From assembly GCA_023437365.1 (NCBI GenBank), contig JAEZGK010000096.1, positions 1 through 64,000 on the forward strand: a DNA stretch of 64,000 nt, in the 5' to 3' direction. The stretch is from Bacillota bacterium (GTDB lineage: Bacteria > Bacillota > Clostridia > Lachnospirales > Lachnospiraceae). The notes under the pieces were generated by a model, which ran no database searches, had not been told where the DNA came from, and saw nothing but the letters and a program-made list of their open reading frames with translations. Positions 27,133 through 35,968 of the stretch are shown in pieces (the stretch's first letter is position 1; every line of letters starts with the position of its first letter). The position numbers and the translations under genes were made by a program.

Positions 27133-29208
27133 ATGTCAGAGCATTATGCAAATGAACCATTACTGGATATGTTTATATTTGAGACGACCCAACTGATAGA
27201 GCAGCTTGAGCAGTCTATATTAAGCTGTGAACAGGACAACGATTACTTTACCCAAGAGGCGATTAACGAAATATTCCGAAGCATGCATACCATTAAGGGT
27301 TCGGCAGCTATGATGATGTTTAGTAACATATCAACACTTGCTCATACCATGGAGGACATATTTTATTATTTGAGAGAAGATAAACCTGCCATAATTAATA
27401 GTTCTGAGTTGTCGGATCTGGTGCTTGATGGTATTGATTTTATTAAATGCGAGGTTGATAAAATCAAGAAGGGTAAAAAGGCAGATATGAATCCCGATAC
27501 CCTCATCCACAAAATGGAACAGTTTCTTAAGCATATTCAAGAAAATAATAAGCCTGATAAGAATCGAACAGAGACGGGAGCTGTTGTGTCTGAAAGTCGA
27601 AGCATTTGGGATCAATGTGGAGTAACGAAGAATACCTATTGTAATAGCTTCCGGGCTGTCATTTTCTTTGAAGAAGGCTGCGAAATGGAGAATGTTCGTG
27701 CCTATACGATAGTTCGTAACCTAGAAAACATAACGGACCATATTATATACATACCTGAGGATATTATCGATAACGAGGATACGGTAGAAATCATCCGGCG
27801 GGAAGGCTTTCGAATTTATATAAAGTCGGATTATACCTATGATAAGCTGAAGGATTTACTGATGGATACAATCTTTCTGAAGAGCTTGGAATTAATTCAA
27901 TTAGAAAATGAGGAGGAAATCAAGACATTGATTGAGCAGGGGAAGCCTAAAATGGCAGAGCAGGAGGAAAAGCGGCCTGAGACTACCGAAACCTGCAGGG
28001 GTGATAGGGATTCCGGCAGTAAAGATGCGAAGTCTTCTTCCTCCCCTCAAAATATTATTAGTGTCAGTGTTGCCAAATTGGATCGGCTAATGGATCTTGT
28101 GGGAGAGATGGTAATTCAGGAAGCAATGGTAATTCAAAATCCTGATCTGGCGGGCTTGGAGTTGGAGAATTTTCGAAAAGCTGCAAGACAGCTTAACAAA
28201 ATCACGACTGAATTGCAGGATATCGTGATGTCGATCAGAATGGTTCCTCTCTCCGCGACCTTTAACAAGATGCATCGAATTGTCAGGGATATGAGCAAGA
28301 AACTAGAGAAGGATGTGAAGCTTGAAATTGTTGGTGATACAACGGAAGTGGATAAGAACATTATTGAGCATATTTCTGACCCGTTGATGCACCTAGTACG
28401 CAATTCCATCGATCATGGAATTGAAACCTCCAATGAGAGATTGGCAAATGGAAAACAGAAGGTGGGGACCGTTACACTGGAAGCAAAAAATTCCGGAAGT
28501 GATGTGCTCATTACCGTGAAGGATGATGGGAAAGGACTGGACCGGAACAAGATACTGAAGAAGGCCAAAGAGAATCAGCTTCTGGTAAAAAATGAAAGTG
28601 AGCTGACGGACCGGGAGCTATTTAATATGATTTTACTGCCCGGATTTTCTACCAATGAGCAAATTACTGAATTCTCGGGTCGTGGGGTCGGTATGGACGT
28701 CGTGGCTAGAAACATTGAGGCAGTCGGAGGATCCTTAGCTGTAGACAGTTTTCCTGAGAAGGGGACTCAGATTACACTCAAGATCCCGTTAACGCTGGCA
28801 ATCATAGATGGAATGAATATTAAAGTAGGTAATTCCTGCTTTACCATACCGATGATTTCTATTAAGCAATCGTTCAGACCAAACGAAAAGGACATATTCT
28901 GTGATCCGGATCACAACGAAATGATGATGGTGAGAGGAAAATGCTATCCGATTGTCAGATTATATGAAAGATTTGGAATAGCTACTACAGTTACAGATTT
29001 GACAGACGGTATCATAATCATGCTTGAGCAGGCGGAGCATACGATCTGTCTTTTCACAGACGAGCTGCTAGGACAGCAGCAGGTAGTGGTTAAGACGTTA
29101 CCGGCATATATTCGGGAATTCAATACGATCAAAGGTCTCTCCGGATGCACGCTGTTGGGCGACGGAAGTATCAGCTTAATAATTGATGCGGCAGGCTTAA
29201 TGAGTTAG
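27133..29208 (+). CDS. cheA: Chemotaxis histidine kinase CheA
   Basis: The 691-residue protein has the CheA domain order: P1 Hpt domain with phospho-accepting H52 in MHTIKGSAAMM; a P2-like region (~170-270); P3 dimerisation (KLDRLMDLVGEMVIQEAMV); P4 ATPase (HLVRNSIDHGIE, DDGKGLDRNKI, GRGVGMDVV); and P5 CheW-like domain at the end. It phosphorylates response regulators in response to MCP signals. It leads a cheA-cheW-MCP operon. No cheY, cheB, cheR or flagellar genes lie in the window, so its output partner must be elsewhere. AGGAGG-like GGAGG precedes the start. Confidence 0.93.
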   Translation: MSEHYANEPLLDMFIFETTQLIEQLEQSILSCEQDNDYFTQEAINEIFRSMHTIKGSAAMMMFSNISTLAHTMEDIFYYLREDKPAIINSSELSDLVLDGIDFIKCEVDKIKKGKKADMNPDTLIHKMEQFLKHIQENNKPDKNRTETGAVVSESRSIWDQCGVTKNTYCNSFRAVIFFEEGCEMENVRAYTIVRNLENITDHIIYIPEDIIDNEDTVEIIRREGFRIYIKSDYTYDKLKDLLMDTIFLKSLELIQLENEEEIKTLIEQGKPKMAEQEEKRPETTETCRGDRDSGSKDAKSSSSPQNIISVSVAKLDRLMDLVGEMVIQEAMVIQNPDLAGLELENFRKAARQLNKITTELQDIVMSIRMVPLSATFNKMHRIVRDMSKKLEKDVKLEIVGDTTEVDKNIIEHISDPLMHLVRNSIDHGIETSNERLANGKQKVGTVTLEAKNSGSDVLITVKDDGKGLDRNKILKKAKENQLLVKNESELTDRELFNMILLPGFSTNEQITEFSGRGVGMDVVARNIEAVGGSLAVDSFPEKGTQITLKIPLTLAIIDGMNIKVGNSCFTIPMISIKQSFRPNEKDIFCDPDHNEMMMVRGKCYPIVRLYERFGIATTVTDLTDGIIIMLEQAEHTICLFTDELLGQQQVVVKTLPAYIREFNTIKGLSGCTLLGDGSISLIIDAAGLMS

Positions 29209-29255
29209 TAATGTATAGCAATGATATAAAATTCAAAAGAAAGGCGGAGGTACAT

Positions 29256-29750
29256 ATGGCAAACATAGTGGAAAATACTATGGAGATCGAAGAGGATACC
29301 CAAAAAGATCGTTTTTTGACCTTCTCATTGGGTAAGGAAAGCTATGGTATTGAGATCAAGTATGTTATCGAAATTATTGGCATTCAATCGATTACAGAGA
29401 TACCGGAGCTTCCCGAGTATGTGAGAGGTATTATTAATCTAAGGGGGAAGATCATTCCGGTATTAGATGTGAGACTCAGATTTAAGAAGGAACCAAAGGA
29501 TTATAATGACAGGACCTGTGTTATTGTGGTTGATATCAATGAGGTATCCATAGGTCTGATCGTGGACAGGGTTGCAGAAGTAATCACGATATCTGAAGAG
29601 GACACGGTAGAGCCTCCGCAGACGAATCATGGGCTGAACAACAGGTATATCAAAAAAATCGGTAAAATCGGGAGCGAAGTAAAATTACTCTTGGATTGTG
29701 AGAAGCTACTGACCGAAAACGAACTGGAAGATTTAAGCGAAGCTTTATAA
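29256..29750 (+). CDS. cheW: Chemotaxis coupling protein CheW
   Basis: The 164-residue protein is a single CheW domain: FLTFSLGKESYGIEIKYVIE, ITEIPELPEYVRGIINLRGK, IIPVLDVRLRF and GLIVDRVAEVITI. It bridges MCP tips and CheA in the signalling array. ATG 29256 follows GGCGGAGG; the frame is open from 29211 but without such a site. It is 47 bases after cheA and 25 before the MCP gene, clearly one operon. Confidence 0.93.
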   Translation: MANIVENTMEIEEDTQKDRFLTFSLGKESYGIEIKYVIEIIGIQSITEIPELPEYVRGIINLRGKIIPVLDVRLRFKKEPKDYNDRTCVIVVDINEVSIGLIVDRVAEVITISEEDTVEPPQTNHGLNNRYIKKIGKIGSEVKLLLDCEKLLTENELEDLSEAL

Positions 29751-29775
29751 AATAATATTCATGGAGGGCATGAGG

Positions 29776-31614
29776 ATGAAATGGTATAAGAATTTAAAAA
29801 TAGCAGCAAAGCTAATCACTGGATTTCTTGTAGTAGCTATCATTGCTGCGGTGGTAGGTGTGGTAGGATTAATCAATATTTATCGGATCAATGAAGCGGA
29901 TACGCTTTTGTATGAACAGAACGCTGTAGGACTTGCTTATGTAGGCAATTCAAGTGCAAACTTTGAACGTCTGCGATACAATGCTTTAAAATTAACCGCA
30001 GTGGAAACAGAAGAAGAGGGAGCAGACTGTATCTCCACCATCGAGCAGTTGTGCAGTACAGTGGATGATTTGATTTTGAAATATAATACTATAATACAAG
30101 ATGGAGAAGAGGCTGCGTTATTTAATGAAACAAGTGCGAATTGGGAAGAATTCAAAGGCTACTTACAGGAGGTAGTTCAATATCATAATGCTAAACAGGA
30201 TGCGGAAGTAAAGAAAGTAATCCTAAAAGATTCCCAAGAACTGGGGGATAAGCTTAGATCTAATTTTGCTGACTTAATGAATTTCAATGAAGCCTCCGCA
30301 AAACATAGGGCGGATAATAACGATGACTTGGCTTCAAAGGCAATCATTACTATGATAGTCGTGATTTTCATCGGAGTGTTGGTATCAGTTATCCTTGGCA
30401 TTTATATCTCCCGCATTATCAGTAAACCAATCATACAGATGGTTAATGCGGCGGATAAACTTGCGCTGGGAGATGTGAGTGTCAATGTTGAGTCAGACAG
30501 CAAGGATGAGGTTGGAAGTCTGGCAGCAGCCTTTGGAAAAATGATTGAGAATATTCGTAATCAGGCTTTGTCAGCAGAAAAAATGGCAGCCGGAGATCTT
30601 ACCGTGGACGTGCCGATCAGCTCTGCCAATGACTTACTTGGCAATAAGCTGGCTGATATGGTCAGAATGAATAATGAAGTTCTTACCAATATTTATATGG
30701 CAGCTGAGCAGGTTGCCGTAGGTTCAAAGCAGGTATCCGACTCAAGCATTCTTCTTGCCCAGGGAGCTACGGAGCAGTCAAGCTCCATTGAGGAACTGAC
30801 AGCCTCGATAGAAGAAATCGCTTCCCAGACTGAAGCGAATGCCCAAAATGCGAATCAGGCAAACGAACTGGCGGAAAATGCGAAAGCTAATGCAACGCAG
30901 GGTAATTCTCAGATGCAGGAAATGTTGAAGGCTATGGATGAAATCAACGAATCCTCTACCAATATTTCGAAAGTCATTAAAGTAATTGATGATATTGCTT
31001 TTCAGACCAATATTCTTGCACTGAATGCAGCTGTGGAAGCAGCCAGAGCAGGACAGCATGGCAAGGGGTTTGCAGTGGTAGCGGAAGAGGTCAGAAATCT
31101 TGCCGCCAGATCAGCCAATGCTGCAAAAGAGACAACAGAAATGATAGAGGGCTCCATAAAGAAATCGGAAAGCGGTACTAAAATTGCGAAGGATACGGCA
31201 CAAGCCCTGGATAAAATTGTAGTTGTGATTGAACAGGTTGCCAGCCTTGTAGGCGGCATAGCAAGTGCTTCCAATGAACAGGCAATCGGTATTCAACAGA
31301 TCAATCAGGGCATCATGCAAGTATCACAGGTGGTTCAGGCAAATTCAGCCACATCAGAGGAAAGTGCTGCTGCAAGCGAGGAGCTTTCCAGCCAGGCTAT
31401 CCTGCTGAAGGAAACCGTCAATCAGTTTAAGATTAAGAAGAATACGAATACCTTCAGTAAATATGAGAATATCAGCCCGGATGTATTAAAAATGCTTGAG
31501 AATATGTCTGCAAAAGCAAACAATAATACAGCACAAAAATCAGAAGCATCGGAGGAAGCAGCTTCCACAAAAACAAGGATAACCATAAATGATGTGGAGT
31601 TTGGAAAGTACTAA
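29776..31614 (+). CDS. Methyl-accepting chemotaxis protein (four-helix-bundle sensor)
   Basis: The 612-residue protein has TM1 at ~12-34 (LITGFLVVAIIAAVVGVVGL), a ~160-residue helical extracytoplasmic region of the 4HB_MCP type, TM2 near 195-218, HAMP, and a cytoplasmic signalling domain. The hairpin tip reads DDIAFQTNILALNAAVEAAR, followed by GKGFAVVAEEVRNLA. ATG 29776 follows GGAGGG at seven bases. It closes the cheA-cheW operon. A ~205-bp palindromic element starts 17 bases after the stop. Confidence 0.93.
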   Translation: MKWYKNLKIAAKLITGFLVVAIIAAVVGVVGLINIYRINEADTLLYEQNAVGLAYVGNSSANFERLRYNALKLTAVETEEEGADCISTIEQLCSTVDDLILKYNTIIQDGEEAALFNETSANWEEFKGYLQEVVQYHNAKQDAEVKKVILKDSQELGDKLRSNFADLMNFNEASAKHRADNNDDLASKAIITMIVVIFIGVLVSVILGIYISRIISKPIIQMVNAADKLALGDVSVNVESDSKDEVGSLAAAFGKMIENIRNQALSAEKMAAGDLTVDVPISSANDLLGNKLADMVRMNNEVLTNIYMAAEQVAVGSKQVSDSSILLAQGATEQSSSIEELTASIEEIASQTEANAQNANQANELAENAKANATQGNSQMQEMLKAMDEINESSTNISKVIKVIDDIAFQTNILALNAAVEAARAGQHGKGFAVVAEEVRNLAARSANAAKETTEMIEGSIKKSESGTKIAKDTAQALDKIVVVIEQVASLVGGIASASNEQAIGIQQINQGIMQVSQVVQANSATSEESAAASEELSSQAILLKETVNQFKIKKNTNTFSKYENISPDVLKMLENMSAKANNNTAQKSEASEEAASTKTRITINDVEFGKY

Positions 31615-31631
31615 CATAGCATAAGGTCAAA

Positions 31632-31835
31632 GGGCTGTTGCGAAGCATATAAATTAACACATGATAAGGATATATGCATCCCTAATTCACTGGTTCTCAG
31701 AGCGCGAAAGCAAGTGAGCATATACAAGCGTACTTGTAAATATGCGAACGCGCTGCTGGTAGCGAGTTTACGAGCAGATCAGGTTTGGGATACCTGTATC
31801 CTTACTCTGTTTATCAAAGTGTTTTTCAACAGCCC
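31632..31835. repeat. Palindromic element A (~205 bp, inverted arms ~50 nt)
   Basis: The outer arms (31632-31682 and 31788-31835) start GGGCTGTTG and end CAACAGCCC. Inwards they carry AAGGATA-TGCATCCC and GGGATACCTGTATCCTT. The centre (31685-31787) folds separately: AGCGCG pairs with CGCGCT, and inside it GCATAT-ACAAG pairs with CTTGT-ATATGC around CGTA. A second element with the same arms but an unrelated centre is at 57353-57557. No transposase frame and no target duplication were seen. It could be a MITE-like element or structured RNA. Confidence 0.8.
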
Positions 31836-31881
31836 TTGCTATGCTGCGTTGTACGGTCACGATTCCCGTATGAGGGGGAGC

Positions 31882-32301
31882 CTACAGGTTTCCCTTTACT
31901 TCCTTCCAGTCTACCAGGAGACTATAGCGCTTTGTAGTAAAGCGCAGGACACAATAATTCGGATCTTCGGGACCATTAAAGTGGTTTGCTAAGCCAGAAT
32001 ACCACATCTCCTGTTTTACCCCGGGATCGGTTACTACTTCGATATCGCCGACCAGAGTGATATTATATTCTGGCGAGTTAAAGCATACGCTGGCCTGCTT
32101 GCACTTGTCGATACGATTGGTTTTCGGGTTTCCCAACCCGGTGCAGAAGGTCATCCAATGGATACCGTCTGCTTTAGAAGCGGTGATTGTGGATGCGGTA
32201 GGATATCCGTCAGCATCAATCAATGACAGCACGCAATAGGCGTCTGCACCCGTGTTTTTCTCTACGATTTCCCCTGCTTTTCTTAAAATCTCTTGTTCCA
32301 T
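31882..32301 (-). CDS. PPOX-family (pyridoxamine 5'-phosphate oxidase-like) flavin protein
   Basis: The 139-residue protein matches the split-barrel flavin-binding PPOX family in its small general-stress-protein-26-like form: ADAYCVLSLIDADGYPTAST, WMTFCTGLGNPKTNRIDK, ASVCFNSPEYNITLVGDIEV. Members bind FMN, F420 or heme; the reaction here is unknown. Start at 32301 follows GGAGG on the minus strand; the open frame extends further without a site. The gene is transcribed toward palindromic element A and appears monocistronic. Confidence 0.82.
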   Translation of the reverse strand: MEQEILRKAGEIVEKNTGADAYCVLSLIDADGYPTASTITASKADGIHWMTFCTGLGNPKTNRIDKCKQASVCFNSPEYNITLVGDIEVVTDPGVKQEMWYSGLANHFNGPEDPNYCVLRFTTKRYSLLVDWKEVKGNL

Positions 32302-32968
32302 TTTTCCTCCATCCCTGCGTTGTGAACGCATATAAGTTATTACCAAATGTGATTTTTACACTTTGGTGATGCAGTAATGATAGCATTGATAACATTAGTA
32401 CAATAAGCTTTTTTGTCCGATGCTACTTAACATATTGTATCAGCAGGAACATGACACCTATATGTCATTATAATATTGAACGGTAAAAATATCAGCACTC
32501 CTTCTGCGATAAGAGGAAGGGATAAGGTTAATCAATGGCATTTCTGTATAAACTGACTAAAACAGAAGGCTATTTAATCATATCATTATCGAATGGCGAA
32601 AAAACATCGTTTGTTGAAATTGAAAGATCGGTACGAAAACGTTATAATGAAACTATATTTAACCAAGATCTGGACCGGGTATCATTGTTTTAGATACGGC
32701 CTATTCATTGATGACAGACTCACGATTGTATGATTTGAACTATTATAGGTAATGAGTTTATAATAAGGTGATGAGCAGCTTGATATTCCGGTAAATATCG
32801 CTGTTAAATTATCTACGGAAGTGGCGGTCGAGGATATGATGAAAAGAAAAGCAGCGCAGATGAGATTTATGCGATATTTACAGGTAAGCATGCGATTTGA
32901 GAGAGCCAACTAAAATCAGAATGCAATATTTGATCATAAAACACAGATATCTGCAGTTGGAGGGTAAG
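32302..32968 (+). other. Intergenic stretch with degenerate coding traces
   Basis: This 667-base gap has no well-supported gene. A 52-codon frame at 32535-32693 (begins MAFLYKLTKTEGYLIISLSN) has only a weak ribosome binding site. Another frame near 32772-32913 reads LDIPVNIAVKLSTEVAVED then MMKRKAAQMRFMRYLQV but starts behind tandem stop codons, as expected of a gene relic. Neither is recognised. Confidence 0.3.
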
Positions 32969-33928
32969 ATGATTATAACAGTGACGATGAATCCTGCGAT
33001 TGATAAGACGGTTGACTTAGAACATATGGACCATGGCGGCTTAAACCGTGTAAGAAATGTGCTTATGGATGCCGGCGGGAAAGGCATCAACGTGTCCAAG
33101 ACCATCAAGGAATTGGGCGGAGAGACAATAGCTACAGGCTTTGTAGGCGGCAGCAGCGGAAGCTATATAAAGAAGGTATTACAGGAGCAGGGAATACAGC
33201 CGGATTTTATTGAGACGGGCAAGGAAGTCAGAACGAATCTTAAGGTTGTAGAGGCGGATGGCAATGTAACTGAATTTAATGAGCCGGGACCGGTCATTAC
33301 ATCACAGGAGCAGGAGGCTCTGATACAAAAGCTGCTTAGCTATGCAGACAAGGATACCCTTTTTGTATTGGCAGGAAGCATACCGAACGGGATGGATAAG
33401 GATATTTATCAGGTCCTGACGGGAAAACTGAAAGAAAAAGGTGCCCGTGTATTCGTAGATGCGGACGGCGAACTATTGATCCATGCGCTGGAGGCAGCCC
33501 CGGATATCATCAAACCGAACTGCCATGAACTCGAGGAGTTATTCCACAAGGATGATCGGGTTGATGAGGAGGAGCTGATTGCCATGGGGCAAAAGCTTAT
33601 GACTAAGGGCATCGGTATGATTGCCATCTCCCTGGGGCAGATGGGAGCCTTGTTTCTGACAGAGAGGAAGGTGCTAAAATGTCCCGGTCTGAAAGTAGAG
33701 GCTCATTCTACTGTAGGAGCGGGAGATGCGATGGTAGCAGCCCTTGCCTATGGTTTAAATCAGGGACTTGCTTTCGAGGAATGTGCAAGATTAGGTCTTG
33801 CTGCCTCAGCAGGGGCAGTGACCACCAAGGGGACAAAGCCTCCGAAGAGAGAGCTTGTAGAAGAGCTGATTACTAAGGTAGAGGTAATCACCTTACAGTA
33901 TACGAATACTGGATATCAATTGATATAA
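32969..33928 (+). CDS. fruK: 1-phosphofructokinase (PfkB family, FruK-like)
   Basis: The 319-residue sugar kinase has the FruK/LacC-type start MIITVTMNPAIDKTVDL and the substrate-binding GGKGINVSKTIKELGGE. NxxE-type KPNCHELEELF and the catalytic, anion-hole GAGDAMVAALAYGL near residue 250 follow. It would phosphorylate fructose 1-phosphate to the 1,6-bisphosphate, or tagatose 6-phosphate. ATG 32969 follows GGAGGG; the frame is open 24 codons earlier. No fructose PTS or fruR is adjacent, so it is an orphan copy and specificity is not certain. Confidence 0.85.
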   Translation: MIITVTMNPAIDKTVDLEHMDHGGLNRVRNVLMDAGGKGINVSKTIKELGGETIATGFVGGSSGSYIKKVLQEQGIQPDFIETGKEVRTNLKVVEADGNVTEFNEPGPVITSQEQEALIQKLLSYADKDTLFVLAGSIPNGMDKDIYQVLTGKLKEKGARVFVDADGELLIHALEAAPDIIKPNCHELEELFHKDDRVDEEELIAMGQKLMTKGIGMIAISLGQMGALFLTERKVLKCPGLKVEAHSTVGAGDAMVAALAYGLNQGLAFEECARLGLAASAGAVTTKGTKPPKRELVEELITKVEVITLQYTNTGYQLI

Positions 33929-34002
33929 CTCACCAGCAATGCTATGTTTAATCCCCAAACAATCAGACCGATTGATAGGTCAATGCAAATAAGTGATATT
34001 AA

Positions 34003-34035
34003 AAGCGGGTTGCAATAAATTAATGCAACCCGCTT
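34003..34035. terminator. Bidirectional terminator between fruK and rubrerythrin
   Basis: AAGCGGGTTGCA pairs perfectly with TGCAACCCGCTT around nine bases, between convergent genes. Confidence 0.85.
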
Positions 34036-34073
34036 GTGTACATAGGTGTCAGTATATTGACACCTTATTCTAT

Positions 34074-34568
34074 TTAGTATTTGATGAACTTTGATCCCGG
34101 AACGCCGCAGATGCTGCATTTATCGGGGATAGAAGTCTCTATGTTACCGCATACCGGACAAAGGTAATAGAAAACCTCTTCCGTCTGATCCAGACTGTTC
34201 AAGGCTTCGGTATAAAGCTTTGCATGAACCTCTTCTGCGTTCATAGCCTGACGGAAGGCGTTCATAACATTGTTCAGCCCTTCCTGCTCTGCAATTGCTA
34301 AGAACTCCGGATACATACTGGTGTATTCATGAGTTTCACCGGCAATGGCGTCCTTTAAGTTCTCTTGTGTGGATTTAACCTTACCTGCCAATTCGAATTC
34401 CTTTAATGCATGAATTGTCTCTGCATCAGCAGCTGCCCGGAATAACTTCGCAGCGTTTGCAAAGCCCTCCTTTTCAGCTTTCTTAGCATAGGCATTGTAT
34501 TTTCTGTTCGCCTGAGATTCACCTGCAAAGGCTTCCATCAGGTTTTTCATTGTTCTATTCTCTTCCAT
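34074..34568 (-). CDS. rbr: Rubrerythrin
   Basis: The 164-residue protein has an N-terminal ferritin-like diiron domain with the E-x-x-H ligands (AFAGESQANRKY with E17, DAETIHALKE, GETHEYTSMYPE, AEEVHAKLY). A C-terminal rubredoxin-type FeS4 domain follows with CPVCGN and CSICGV. It acts as an NADH-dependent peroxidase, with electrons via rubredoxin, detoxifying H2O2 in anaerobes. It is slightly short for the family because the linker is compact. It lies next to a superoxide reductase gene on the same strand, 53 bases apart, giving an O2-/H2O2 detoxification pair. Confidence 0.95.
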   Translation of the reverse strand: MEENRTMKNLMEAFAGESQANRKYNAYAKKAEKEGFANAAKLFRAAADAETIHALKEFELAGKVKSTQENLKDAIAGETHEYTSMYPEFLAIAEQEGLNNVMNAFRQAMNAEEVHAKLYTEALNSLDQTEEVFYYLCPVCGNIETSIPDKCSICGVPGSKFIKY

Positions 34569-34621
34569 GTCTATGTTCCTTCCTTTCTGTTAACGTCAAT
34601 TATGTTCAGCCATCGATAGAA

Positions 34622-35014
34622 TTAATCTATATATTCCGCCATCCACAGACCATGAAGGTTACAATAAGCATAAACCTTCTTTAGCTTGTCATCCGCTGTT
34701 AAAGCAAATTCAAGATAAGGCTTATCATTCGGCGCAAGGGTCTTACGCTGACCGCCTTTCTCTGTCATGATATACACCCAGCTGATATGATGTTCTTCTG
34801 TCATCGGATGAGGAACTGAACCAATTTCCACAACTACGATATTACCATCCACATTGATTACCGGTACATGCTTTTCTACTGCAGCGTCAGTGGTATTAGG
34901 AACTAATTCAGTCATTTCTTCATCACAGCATACGAGAGGAACTCCGGCATTATTGATCAGACCGATTGTATTCCCACATTTTTTGCAGATATAAAATTTT
35001 TGCTGTTTTTCCAT
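34622..35014 (-). CDS. Desulfoferrodoxin / superoxide reductase (class I)
   Basis: The 130-residue protein has an N-terminal desulforedoxin centre (CKKCGN and CC at residues ~10-31) and a catalytic neelaredoxin domain with EKHVPVI, EEHHISWVYI and CNLHGLW supplying the four His and one Cys of the active iron. It reduces superoxide to peroxide without making O2, which rubrerythrin downstream can then remove. ATG 35014 is used: the frame is open 26 codons earlier but that part has no domain match. The site AAGGAC lies somewhat far upstream. Confidence 0.93.
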   Translation of the reverse strand: MEKQQKFYICKKCGNTIGLINNAGVPLVCCDEEMTELVPNTTDAAVEKHVPVINVDGNIVVVEIGSVPHPMTEEHHISWVYIMTEKGGQRKTLAPNDKPYLEFALTADDKLKKVYAYCNLHGLWMAEYID

Positions 35015-35281
35015 AGCTATACACGTCCTTTCTGATTTTTTATATAATTTGAATGTTCTTGGATAATTGGGCTGTAAATCAGCACCACCCACTCATTATA
35101 GCATAAAAGGGACATTAAATTCAATCGTTTGGAAGACTTATTAAAAGGATATTCTTCAAATCTTGACTATTTTACATTAATGCAGTAAACTGAAAACAAT
35201 AGGAAAAATATGAGTTAAATAGCAGAGATTTCCACGTAATTGTCAGAAAATGTATTATATTTAATCCATTGAAAATTATAG

Positions 35282-35311
35282 TATGATTAAAGGGACAAAA
35301 GCATTTTTGTC
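35282..35311 (+). promoter_or_regulatory. Possible -10 and operator-like hairpin before ECF operon
   Basis: TATGAT (35282-35287) is followed at +7 or so by the dyad GACAAAA gcatt TTTTGTC (35294-35311). The -35 is weak. A regulator site or a small 5' hairpin are both possible. The rest of the 354-base gap 35015-35368 shows no known riboswitch that I can recognise. Confidence 0.35.
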
Positions 35312-35368
35312 ACTTTAAATATAGTATTATTTACATATTATAATTAATAAAAACTGGAGGGAACCACA

Positions 35369-35959
35369 ATGAAAAAACAAAGCGTTTTAAAAACAATCCT
35401 TGGTGTATGGAATACCAAGACAGTCGTAGTAATTGCAATCGGTGCGGCTTTGTTCGGTGTACTGATGAACTTCGGCGGAATTACAGTTGTCTCTAACACA
35501 AAGCTCACAACAGCTATGTTGATCCCGGTTATCGTAGGAGCAATGTATGGACCTGTCCCTGCATTTGTTGCGTGCCTGGTAGGTAACACGATCGCGGATT
35601 TGATCGGCGGCTGGGGCTTTTGGTTCGACTGGTCCATCGGTAACGGTATATTAGGCTTTATCGTTGGCCTTCTGCCTGTATACGGCGCTCGTATCAATGA
35701 TGGAATTTTTAAACCAATTCACGCTGTAATTTATGCAATTTTCTGTATCTTAGGTAATGCTTTGGCCTTCGGTGTCATCACTCCAATCCTGACAACAGCT
35801 TTTTACGGCGGCGAGCTGGAGGTAACCTTCGTACAGGCACTGGCCGGAGGCATCGGCAATACAGCCATACTCATTGTCCTGGGTATCCCGATCATCATTG
35901 CGCTTGCAAAACGTAATGCACGCAGCAATAACCTAAAAATTGACGAGAAAGAAGAGTAG
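35369..35959 (+). CDS. ECF transporter S component (substrate-binding membrane protein)
   Basis: The 196-residue protein has about six membrane segments and the ECF S-component style: VIAIGAALFGVLMNFGG, then MLIPVIVGAMYGPVPAFVAC, and LVGNTIADLIGGWGFWFDW. S components capture the vitamin or metabolite and dock with the EcfA/T module, encoded next. Its closest family flavour appears to be the riboflavin-type ECF S group, but the neighbours (dipeptidase and SAM hydrolases) do not fit riboflavin, so the substrate is open. It has a strong GGAGGG site and leads a six-gene operon. Confidence 0.85.
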   Translation: MKKQSVLKTILGVWNTKTVVVIAIGAALFGVLMNFGGITVVSNTKLTTAMLIPVIVGAMYGPVPAFVACLVGNTIADLIGGWGFWFDWSIGNGILGFIVGLLPVYGARINDGIFKPIHAVIYAIFCILGNALAFGVITPILTTAFYGGELEVTFVQALAGGIGNTAILIVLGIPIIIALAKRNARSNNLKIDEKEE

Positions 35960-35968
35960 TTTACATAA

